Below are positions 51,637 to 59,740 of a DNA stretch of 64,000 bases, piece after piece. This DNA is from Nostoc indistinguendum CM1-VF10 (lineage in GTDB: Bacteria; Cyanobacteriota; Cyanobacteriia; Cyanobacteriales; Nostocaceae): NCBI GenBank assembly GCA_019359215.1, contig JAHHHS010000016.1:36287-100286 (forward strand), read 5' to 3'. The number at the start of each line of letters is the position of its first letter. Positions within the stretch are counted from its first letter, which is position 1. The notes under the pieces were generated by a model. That model saw nothing but the letters and a program-made list of their open reading frames with translations. It was not told the origin of the DNA and searched no databases. The position numbers were made by a program, and so were the translations under genes.

Positions 51637-52056
51637 ATGAAATTGATTTCGGCAAGCTGGCGACGCCTTAGTTTAGCTGTGTTGACAATCCTTTTAGTTG
51701 TTAGCAGCTTTGCTGTTTTTACTCCCAGTGCTTCGGCTGAAACCTACCAGGTGAAATTGGGTAGCGATAAAGGAATGCTGGCATTTGAACCGAAAAAGTT
51801 GACAGTTAAACCAGGTGACACAATTGAATGGGTGAACAATAAAGTTCCTCCCCATAATGTTGTGTTTGATGCTGCCAAAAACCCCGCTAAGGACGCTACT
51901 TTAGCAAAATCTCTGTCTCATAAGAATTTGATGATGAGCGCTGGTCAAAAGGAAACAACCACTTTCCCCGCAGACGCACCTGCTGGTGATTACACCTTCT
52001 ACTGTGAACCTCACCGTGGTGCTGGCATGGTTGGTACAATCACTGTCCAAGGCTAG
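51637..52056 (+). CDS. petE: Plastocyanin
   Basis: ETYQVKLGSDKGMLAFEPKKLTVKPGDTIEWVNNKVPPHNVVFDA...YCEPHRGAGMVGTITV. Confidence 0.97.
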   Translation: MKLISASWRRLSLAVLTILLVVSSFAVFTPSASAETYQVKLGSDKGMLAFEPKKLTVKPGDTIEWVNNKVPPHNVVFDAAKNPAKDATLAKSLSHKNLMMSAGQKETTTFPADAPAGDYTFYCEPHRGAGMVGTITVQG

Positions 52057-52157
52057 AAACATCGCCGTTGACAGAAGATGATCTTCTGGGCTTCCTTCTT
52101 TGAAATTAGCTCATAGCAACACGCCACACTCCTAGAGTGACGCACACAATGAATAAA

Positions 52158-52233
52158 TGGCGGTAACGAGTCTTATTCTTGCCTAAAACGCTAAGTAACC
52201 TGTAGCGATAGAGAGATGAACTCGTTACCGCCA
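52158..52233. repeat. 14-bp perfect inverted repeat tggcggtaacgagt / actcgttaccgcca, 48-nt spacer, between petE and petJ
   Basis: Arms 52158-52171 and 52220-52233. Confidence 0.9.
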
Positions 52234-52280
52234 ATTTTGATCAAATTTGACTTAATCAGACATTAATCACGTTTATACTC

Positions 52281-52655
52281 TTGCTGGAGGCTTGTTACGA
52301 GGAAATTCTGTTGAGAATACTTTTATTAATCCTACTGTTGGCGATCGCTCTATTTAAATTGACATTCATTAGTCCAGCACTAGCTGCTGAAACATCTAAC
52401 GGTGCTAAAATTTTCGAGGCTAGCTGCGCTTCTTGCCATATAGGTGGCGGTAACATCCTTATTAGCCAGAAAACCTTAAAAAAGGAAGCATTGTCAAAAT
52501 ACTTAGAAAATTATGATCGCGACTCAATCCAGGCGATTATCCACCAAGTGCAAAATGGTAAAAATGCCATGCCTGCTTTTAAAAGCAAGTTAAGCCCTGA
52601 CGAGATTCTAGAGGTAGCTGCTTATGTTTTTCAGAATGCAGAACAAGGTTGGTAA
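52281..52655 (+). CDS. petJ: Cytochrome c6 (c553)
   Basis: Signal peptide; [35 protein letters not shown]. Confidence 0.92.
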   Translation: MLEACYEEILLRILLLILLLAIALFKLTFISPALAAETSNGAKIFEASCASCHIGGGNILISQKTLKKEALSKYLENYDRDSIQAIIHQVQNGKNAMPAFKSKLSPDEILEVAAYVFQNAEQGW

Positions 52656-52807
52656 GTAGCTATAGTGTCTACTTCTTATAGTGGCACAAGACCTTTATGT
52701 ACCATATAATTAAAGGCAAGCAAGACGCCCACCCAGTAATGTTGGAAATCCCTCACTGCATTTCCTTGTTAAAACCTTCTAACAAGTCTCAAAGTTCACT
52801 ATCTCTA

Positions 52808-52835
52808 TGAGGAACTAGCGATCGCTAGTTCCTCA
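52808..52835. repeat. 28-bp perfect palindrome centred on a HIP1 octamer: tgaggaactagcgatcgctagttcctca
   Basis: Self-complementary with no loop; HIP1 GCGATCGC is the centre. Confidence 0.95.
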
Positions 52836-52859
52836 GCTTCTAAAAACGATATCTTAAAG

Positions 52860-52892
52860 ATGAATGATAAATTCAGAATCTTTATCATTCAT
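52860..52892. terminator. 12-bp perfect stem-loop (atgaatgataaa / tttatcattcat) between convergent genes
   Basis: Arms 52860-52871 and 52881-52892. Confidence 0.7.
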
Positions 52893-52934
52893 AGCTTTTA
52901 GGTTGTTCTTAATCCAAAATAACCAGCTCGATGA

Positions 52935-54524
52935 TTATTTTTCTGGATTAGACTTTTCTCTATTTTGCTTCACTTCGCGCAACCGTTCTACTAATTTTTC
53001 ATCCGATTCAGCAGAAGGTATAGGCTGACTCTTATTGACTCTCGGCAACACTAACGGTTCAGAAGTAGTAGCTGCCGATGAAGGCGTAAGCTGATTATTT
53101 CTGATTTGCAGTTCAGGGAATGGTTTAGAAGTAACTGCTGATGAGGGTGTAGGTTGATTGCTATTGACTCCCGGTGCAGATAATGGCTTAAGAGCACCTG
53201 TAGGTAAGGATGCAGGCTGGTTATTTCTGATTTGCAGTTCCGAGAACGGTTTGGGAGTAGCTGTCGATGAAGGCGTTGGTTGATTGTTATTTCTGATTCG
53301 CAGTTCAGGAAATGGTTTAGAAGTATCTGCTGGTGAGGGAGTAACCTGATTGTTATTGATTCCCGGTGCAGATAATTGAGTTGTCCCAGTGGTGCTGCTA
53401 GTGTTGTTTTGGAAACGTAGATTAAATGGATAGGAACTGATCCGTTTATCTCCCTTGGGCGATTGCTTGTTGAAGTATTCCCTTGCTTCTGATTGCAATT
53501 CACGGGAAACTAACTTGTCTTGAAACTTGATATCTAAAACCTTACCATCAGGATCTACCACTAATACACCCAACACAGCACCTTCAAGATTCGGTTTATC
53601 GGTGGCTAATGTTTGGCGGATGACTGGTTTTTGTTCAGCGTTGGGGTATTCTTGCTGGACTTCTTTTCTCAAATTTGCGTAGGAGTCTAACTGTGCAATT
53701 GCCAGTTCAGTCCCTTTCCCAGATAAATCGGATGCCTGTGAGGTGGTTGCCCTAAGGTTTAAGCTATCCCCAGCCCTTGGAGCTTGTTTTAGAGAACTTA
53801 TTAGCGAACTTTGAGAAATTTTAGACGCATCATTAACCGATTGCGTCATCTGTGGAGCCGTATTTCCCTGTGCCGTTATAATGGGACTAGTGTTAATGCG
53901 GCTAGTATCAGACAAGGTTGGAGATTGGGCATTTTGCAGAATATCATCAGGTATTTTCTGCGATTGCAATTCTGGTAATCTATTTACAGCCAGAGGCTTA
54001 GGTGGCTCGTATTTGGTGTCACTGACATTCACACGAGGAACTGATTGAGAGAATTTGGTGCTGCTATTGTTGTATTTAGAGCTATCAAATTTAGAAACAT
54101 CAAATCCCAAATTATTACTAGGAATCATCCGCAAAGACTGCCTTGTAGGCAAGGAAGAAACCCGATAGTTATTCGATGATGGGGGTAGCGGAGGCATTAC
54201 TAGCTGACTGGATGGCGGTGATGCCAATGGGGGCAATATAGTTTGGGCGTTAAAGTTCGGATTAGAAAGTGGCGCTATTGGAGGAAGTTGTTGTAAACCA
54301 ATTTGGGGAGTGCTTTGCGGCAGACGGCTTTGATCCGCTTGGCTCAATTCCAAAAGTCCGACAGTTTTTGATGCTGCTGTTTCATTGGGCTTGTTAGACT
54401 CCATAGGCATCAATGGCACAATCATAGCGATCGCACCGTGGATGCCAAGAGAAGCTATAGCTGCTATCCCAATTGGCTGGCTTAAGATTTCTGGTATATT
54501 TTTAAACAGGGAGACGTAAGACAT
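52935..54524 (-). CDS. TonB-like periplasm-spanning protein: N-terminal TM, Pro/Ser-rich linker, TonB_C-like domain, repetitive C-terminal tail
   Basis: N-terminal IGIAAIASLGIHGAIAMIVPLMP; VLGVLVVDPDGKVLDIKFQDKLVSRELQSEAREYF; tail with repeated (PSSAxTxKPFPELQIRNNQ). Confidence 0.7.
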   Translation of the reverse strand: MSYVSLFKNIPEILSQPIGIAAIASLGIHGAIAMIVPLMPMESNKPNETAASKTVGLLELSQADQSRLPQSTPQIGLQQLPPIAPLSNPNFNAQTILPPLASPPSSQLVMPPLPPSSNNYRVSSLPTRQSLRMIPSNNLGFDVSKFDSSKYNNSSTKFSQSVPRVNVSDTKYEPPKPLAVNRLPELQSQKIPDDILQNAQSPTLSDTSRINTSPIITAQGNTAPQMTQSVNDASKISQSSLISSLKQAPRAGDSLNLRATTSQASDLSGKGTELAIAQLDSYANLRKEVQQEYPNAEQKPVIRQTLATDKPNLEGAVLGVLVVDPDGKVLDIKFQDKLVSRELQSEAREYFNKQSPKGDKRISSYPFNLRFQNNTSSTTGTTQLSAPGINNNQVTPSPADTSKPFPELRIRNNNQPTPSSTATPKPFSELQIRNNQPASLPTGALKPLSAPGVNSNQPTPSSAVTSKPFPELQIRNNQLTPSSAATTSEPLVLPRVNKSQPIPSAESDEKLVERLREVKQNREKSNPEK

Positions 54525-55143
54525 AGCTGTTATCGTTCACTCGGCTCAGTTGCAGTTGACTAGCGATTTTCTCTTTCCGACTATATTGCAAGCTATTGCA
54601 ATAGATGCATCCCTCTAAGGAAATAATAACTTCCTATGTTGGCAATCAAAACGCCAAGATTGCCATTTATTAAAGTTTTTAATTGATCAATGACGCTTTA
54701 TCATATATTTAAATTTCAGCTAGCTAAAGAGATATTTGAAAAATTACTACTGTTGATTTTTTATTCTTATGACGTACACAACTAAACTTTATATCTGGAG
54801 ATATTTATTAAAGTTTAAATTCCATGTAAAACCCTGAGTAGCTCACAACATCTGCTGAAGTTGCCTTGTTTTTTCTACTCTTTTTTAGTCAGCTACGCTT
54901 CTGTAACAGATGGCACACTTGCTTGTCCAAGGCTAGCCCCTATATGAAAATATTACCACATCAACAGTCTCTAAAACTGTTGCAAATTGTACAATGTTAT
55001 TGACATTCTAGCCTTGAACCCTAGCAAAGCCATTCGGGTTTTTATAAAAGGAGTCAGTCATGCGATCGCAATTTTAGCTTTTAAATTCTGACTACTTCTT
55101 CGTAAAAAGGTTTCAAACCTTCAATCATTGCACAACATTTAAA

Positions 55144-55839
55144 ATGCCGCTACCGACAGTTATTGTGCCTGGATATCTAGAAAGCGCGATCGCTTACCGC
55201 CAACTAGAACAATCCCTACAACAGTTAGATTTTCCTACGGTTACAGTACCACTGCGACGACGCGACTGGTTACCCACTATTGGAGGAAGACCTGTAACGC
55301 CAATTCTACAAAAACTCGATCTGACGATCAAGCATACATTGCAGCAACATAATGCTACTCAAATTAACTTGATTGGTCACTCAGCAGGAGGTTGGATATC
55401 CCGCATCTACATGGGAGAAAAACCTTATTGGGTAGGCGGTAAAGTTAAACCATCCCTCTGGGAAGCGCATCCCCTGGTTGCTACTCTCATAACCTTGGGT
55501 ACACCCCATATTAGTCAAGAACGCTGGACACGCTCCAATCTAGATTTTGTCACCAATAATTACCCAGGAGCTTTTTACAAAAACGTTCATTACGTTTGTG
55601 TAGCTGGCAAAACTATCTTTGGCCAAAGGCGACGCGGTAGCTGGTTAGCTTACAGTAGTTACCAATTAACCTGTGGTAAGGGTAACACTTGGGGAGATGG
55701 AATCACACCCATTGAAGCTGCTCACTTAGAAGGCGCAGAAAATCTGGTGATTGAAGGTGTAAGGCATTCTCCAAGAAGTCCTGGAATTTGGTATGGTTCA
55801 CCAGAACCCTTAAAAGCTTGGGTGCAATATTTGATTTAA
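55144..55839 (+). CDS. Alpha/beta hydrolase, lipase-like
   Basis: TVIVPGYLES; NLIGHSAGGWISRIYMG; GDGITPIEAAHLEGAENLVIEGVRHSPRSPGIWYG. Confidence 0.85.
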   Translation: MPLPTVIVPGYLESAIAYRQLEQSLQQLDFPTVTVPLRRRDWLPTIGGRPVTPILQKLDLTIKHTLQQHNATQINLIGHSAGGWISRIYMGEKPYWVGGKVKPSLWEAHPLVATLITLGTPHISQERWTRSNLDFVTNNYPGAFYKNVHYVCVAGKTIFGQRRRGSWLAYSSYQLTCGKGNTWGDGITPIEAAHLEGAENLVIEGVRHSPRSPGIWYGSPEPLKAWVQYLI

Positions 55840-55946
55840 AAAATTTTATCTTTATTATGAGAAATGCAACATTTATTAATATTCCTTAGCTAAAATTGAA
55901 ATTGTAATAAGAATAAATACCTAGCTAAGAACAGGAGGGGTGAGCT

Positions 55947-56600
55947 ATGCAAAGCGCCCAGTTCAATAGGATTCTGCGACGAGTAGCGACGATATTATCG
56001 GTCGTGATTTTGAGTCTGTGTTTAATTTACATTTCTACCGGAGTTCTGCTGTCTTTTTACTATGAACCTACAGCAGGCGGAGCTTATAACTCATTGAAGA
56101 TGATTAATACACAACTGCCATACGGGTGGTTGTTTTGGAGAGCGCATGATATTGCTGGTAACGCAATAATTGCGATTGCTCTCATTCAAATTGTGGTGAT
56201 GTTTTTAGGTCGGCAATTTCGCAAGAGTTGGCTGACTGCTTGGATTAGTGGGATTTTGTTGACCCTAAGTGCGATCGGGCTGGATTGGACAGCTATGATC
56301 CTAGATTGGACTCAGGAAGGATACTGGCGTTTTAACATTGAACTAGGAACCATCGAAGCCATTCCTTTCATTGGTGGACAACTGCGCGACATCCTGACTG
56401 GGGGTGGAGCGATTAACACAGTTACCGTCGAACACCTTTACACAATACACAGTTATCTAATTTTGGTGGCGACGCTAATTCTTGCCATAGTGCATTTATC
56501 CGCTTTACTGTGGCAGGAATGGGAAATATATCAAGAAACGCCAAGACCAGAAATTGATCATTTACAACAACCGCCAGAAGGCGAATTTATTTCTTCCTAA
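55947..56600 (+). CDS. Cytochrome b N-terminal-domain-like 4-TM protein
   Basis: FYEPTAGGAYNSLKMINTQLPYGWLFWRAHDIAGNAIIAIALIQ ... EHLYTIHSYLILVATLILAIVHLSALLWQEWE. Confidence 0.75.
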   Translation: MQSAQFNRILRRVATILSVVILSLCLIYISTGVLLSFYYEPTAGGAYNSLKMINTQLPYGWLFWRAHDIAGNAIIAIALIQIVVMFLGRQFRKSWLTAWISGILLTLSAIGLDWTAMILDWTQEGYWRFNIELGTIEAIPFIGGQLRDILTGGGAINTVTVEHLYTIHSYLILVATLILAIVHLSALLWQEWEIYQETPRPEIDHLQQPPEGEFISS

Positions 56601-56673
56601 AGCTAATAAAAAATCAAGACTCAAGAGTTAGGAATTCTTCCCCTGCTCCCCTGCTCCCCTTGCCCCATCCCCC

Positions 56674-58593
56674 TTATCCCCCAGGAGCCTCACTAGCGGA
56701 AAATTGAGACAATTGGGCGAGGGATAGGTCTTCAACTTCCGATAACTTTTCTAGAGAGAGGGGAGTGGATTGGGTAACACCAGATAAGCGTTTTAAAAGG
56801 CTAGGTCTGGGGTCATGCAACAGGTAAATAATGCGATCGCCGATTTCCCACTCTTGGTTAGCTGGCATTACCTGTAAACGTTCTTCTCGCTCTACCAATA
56901 GCGGTATCAACACCCCAGTCCGAATCTTCTCTTGGATGCGATCGCATTGAGTGGAAAATTCAAACTCATTTAGCGTAGTTGTTCCCAACTTGACTCGTCC
57001 ATCATTCAAATATTCATTCCAAGTTTTAATCGCTAAGTCTGGGATAAAAGCTTGATTAACTTTATTACTAACCGAGGTATTTGCTTGCGGATCGCGCGGG
57101 AAAACAGCTAAGACGCGCGGCGGCTTAAATTCCTCAGATGCCCTTTGAGCCAAAACAAAATTCACCTCGCCATTACTTGTCATAGCTAAAAAAGTACCCA
57201 TCGAGCCAAGTCCTGCCTCTTCCAAAACAGCGGCATCCAAAGCACTGCTGGCAATAACTCGCAGATTTTGCGCCTCAGCTTGAATAAGATATTGGGGATC
57301 AGTATCAATCATGACCACATTTTCTCCCCGTTCTTGAAAGAACCGGGCAATCAAAAGACTTAAGGGATTACAACCCACAATCACTGCTCCAGTTGCGTCT
57401 TTGGAGGTGATTTGCAGCCATCTAGCAACCCAGCCAGCTGTTAGGCCTTGGCAGACAACAGTCATGATAATTGTCAGAAAAACTAAAGCTTTAATGGAAT
57501 CACCGCCGTTAATGCCGCGCTGTGTCAGGGAAATTGCAAAAAAAGAGGCTACGGAGGCGGCAACAATTCCTCTAGGAGCAACCCAGCTTAAAAACAGTTT
57601 CTGCCGCCAGTTTAGATCACTGTTCCAAGTACACAAGAGGATATTAATCGGGCGAACGACAAACATTAGTACCAAAACAGTGAATAAACTACCCCAACCC
57701 AAAGCAAACACACTGGCAATAGATAAATCAGCAGCTAATAAGATAAATAGCACCGAGACGCTGAGAATTGTCAGTTGACCTTTAAAGCTTCTTAACAGAC
57801 GTTCTTCTGGAACTGAGGAGTTAGCAAAGACTGCTCCTGCAACTACTGTTGTCATTACTCCTGATTCACTGCGGATCATTTGCGATAAGGTAAACAGACT
57901 CCAAAGTATCGCCAATACCGCTAAGTTTTTTAGCTCGAATGACAGAAAATCAGCGCGTTTGAAAATCAAACTCATCAGATAACCGCCAGCACCACCAATT
58001 GCCGCACCAACGCCCAGGCGCATTCCTAAGCCAATGATGGCATTGATAGGGTCAGCATCGCCGTTCAAGATAGTATCGAGGACAACGAAGGCGAGGATAG
58101 CGCCTACAGGGTCAATTAAAACCCCTTCTCCTTCCAACAGCGTTGCCACTTGCCGATCTACATTAATTTGTTTAAGCAAAGGGCCAACCACCGTTGGCCC
58201 TGTAACCACAACTATAGAAGCGTAGAGAAAAGCTATGTTCCAGGGGAATTCACCCAGCCAGTGGGCTGCCATACTCCCACCAAGCAATGTGATTAGCGTC
58301 CCTAAAGTGACGAGCAATTGCAGGCTGACTGAAACTCTACCTAACTCTCGCAGATCCAAGTTAAGTCCGCCTTCAAACAAAATGATTGCCGTTGCTAGGG
58401 CGACAATAACTTCCAATCCAGTGCCTAGTACATGGGGATGCAACAGCCCGATGCCATCAGAGCCAAAGAGGATGCCTAATAACAACAACAAGACGATGCT
58501 CGGTATCCGAAAATATGCAGCTAGCACTTGAGCGCTAATACCTGCAAGGACGGCGATCGCCATCTGTAGGGTAATTTCAAAAGATGCTTCCAT
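56674..58593 (-). CDS. CPA1-type cation:proton antiporter with C-terminal TrkA-N/RCK-like domain
   Basis: 12-TM antiporter pattern (LEGEGVLIDPVGAILAFVVLD); GAVIVGCNPLSLLIARFFQERGENVVMIDTDP. Confidence 0.9.
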   Translation of the reverse strand: MEASFEITLQMAIAVLAGISAQVLAAYFRIPSIVLLLLLGILFGSDGIGLLHPHVLGTGLEVIVALATAIILFEGGLNLDLRELGRVSVSLQLLVTLGTLITLLGGSMAAHWLGEFPWNIAFLYASIVVVTGPTVVGPLLKQINVDRQVATLLEGEGVLIDPVGAILAFVVLDTILNGDADPINAIIGLGMRLGVGAAIGGAGGYLMSLIFKRADFLSFELKNLAVLAILWSLFTLSQMIRSESGVMTTVVAGAVFANSSVPEERLLRSFKGQLTILSVSVLFILLAADLSIASVFALGWGSLFTVLVLMFVVRPINILLCTWNSDLNWRQKLFLSWVAPRGIVAASVASFFAISLTQRGINGGDSIKALVFLTIIMTVVCQGLTAGWVARWLQITSKDATGAVIVGCNPLSLLIARFFQERGENVVMIDTDPQYLIQAEAQNLRVIASSALDAAVLEEAGLGSMGTFLAMTSNGEVNFVLAQRASEEFKPPRVLAVFPRDPQANTSVSNKVNQAFIPDLAIKTWNEYLNDGRVKLGTTTLNEFEFSTQCDRIQEKIRTGVLIPLLVEREERLQVMPANQEWEIGDRIIYLLHDPRPSLLKRLSGVTQSTPLSLEKLSEVEDLSLAQLSQFSASEAPGG

Positions 58594-58918
58594 GTTGTAG
58601 ATTTTGAGCGATTTATTTCAAAATCTTTTGTAAAAAACCGTAGACATTAATTTTACACAGTACAACATCATACCCTTTGTCCATTGCTGAATGCAGGGTT
58701 TTTTCTCTCTGGGTGTCCTTTTAAATCCCCAGCGTCAAACGCTGATGAACCCTGCGGCTTTTTGCACAAGCATCTACAGAATTCTTTGGTATCTCCATGT
58801 CTTTGTATCCTCTTCAAACTTTTGTCTCCACCCAGTTTAGCTGTCACAAACTTTTTTTGGCAAAAGCTGTTGACAAAAGCTTGGAAATTGGTTAATTTAT
58901 AAAAGGTCTGAGTCTGAT

Positions 58919-58991
58919 GCCCCCATCGTCTAGAGGCCTAGGACACCTCCCTTTCACGGAGGTAACGGGGATTCGAATTCCCCTGGGGGTA
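58919..58991 (+). tRNA. tRNA-Glu (anticodon TTC)
   Basis: GCCCCCATCGTCTAGAGGCCTAGGACACCTCCCTTTCACGGAGGTAACGGGGATTCGAATTCCCCTGGGGGTA folds as a cloverleaf. Confidence 0.97.
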
Positions 58992-59035
58992 CTTAATAAA
59001 AAAGCAAAAAATATTTTGCTCTAAATCTACGAACA

Positions 59036-59071
59036 AAAACTATCATCCAGGCTTTTTCCTGAATGATAGTT
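59036..59071. terminator. Hairpin between tRNA-Glu and the convergent SRPBCC gene
   Basis: aaactatcatccagg-ctttt-tcctgaatgatagttt, one mismatch. Confidence 0.7.
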
Positions 59072-59074
59072 TAA

Positions 59075-59740
59075 CTATACATACGGTTCTTTGCTAGCTA
59101 AGTTCTCTACACGTTGGTGAATAGCAACAAGATTTAACCGTAAGTCTTTACTCAAGCGGTTTTCAATGATTCCCATCGGCATAGTGAGTTTAGGCCAAAC
59201 TTGAATTGTGTAGGAAAGATTTGTTCCTACACACTCACCAAGGGAATAAGGCTCTAAACACCAGCTACCAGAAAAGCCTTTAAAATCTCCCTCTACCATC
59301 CGAAAATTAATTTCTTTAGGGAAGCATTCTTCCAAATCCAGAACCACCCGCGCAGAAAAGTTGAAATTCAGTAAGCGCTGGGAACCTACTTGCTCTAATC
59401 TAATCCCACCATTGGGATGCTCCATCAGGCGACTTTTGGCGAGGTTGGGGAGAAACTCAGGCAAGGCTTCATAATCTGTCAAAACCTTCCAGATTTGTTC
59501 CACTGGTTGGGGAATTTGGACTTTGGCGCTGATTTGTCGCTGTCGCTCTGCTATTTTTTCAATTTGAACTTCTACCTTAGCTGCTAAAGCAACTGCATCC
59601 GCAGTCAAATCCCCTTCAAGGTTGATATCATCACTAAGAGACTGGGAATCAGGGTTCTCTGTTGTGTTTTGTTGTTTAGTCACTTTCAGAATTATGTTTT
59701 GCTTTCGTCCGAGAATTGGGGCAGAGTCAGGGTGAAGCAA
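59075..59740 (-). CDS. SRPBCC/START-like (COQ10-type) protein
   Basis: ISAKVQIPQPVEQIWKVLTDYEALPEFLPNLAKSRLMEHPNGGIRLEQVGSQRLL. Confidence 0.85.
   Translation of the reverse strand: MLHPDSAPILGRKQNIILKVTKQQNTTENPDSQSLSDDINLEGDLTADAVALAAKVEVQIEKIAERQRQISAKVQIPQPVEQIWKVLTDYEALPEFLPNLAKSRLMEHPNGGIRLEQVGSQRLLNFNFSARVVLDLEECFPKEINFRMVEGDFKGFSGSWCLEPYSLGECVGTNLSYTIQVWPKLTMPMGIIENRLSKDLRLNLVAIHQRVENLASKEPYV

Noticed and set aside
53051-53503. 150-aa His/Leu-rich ORF
   Set aside because: Alternative frame of the tandem-repeat region of the TonB-like gene; repeats keep several frames open.
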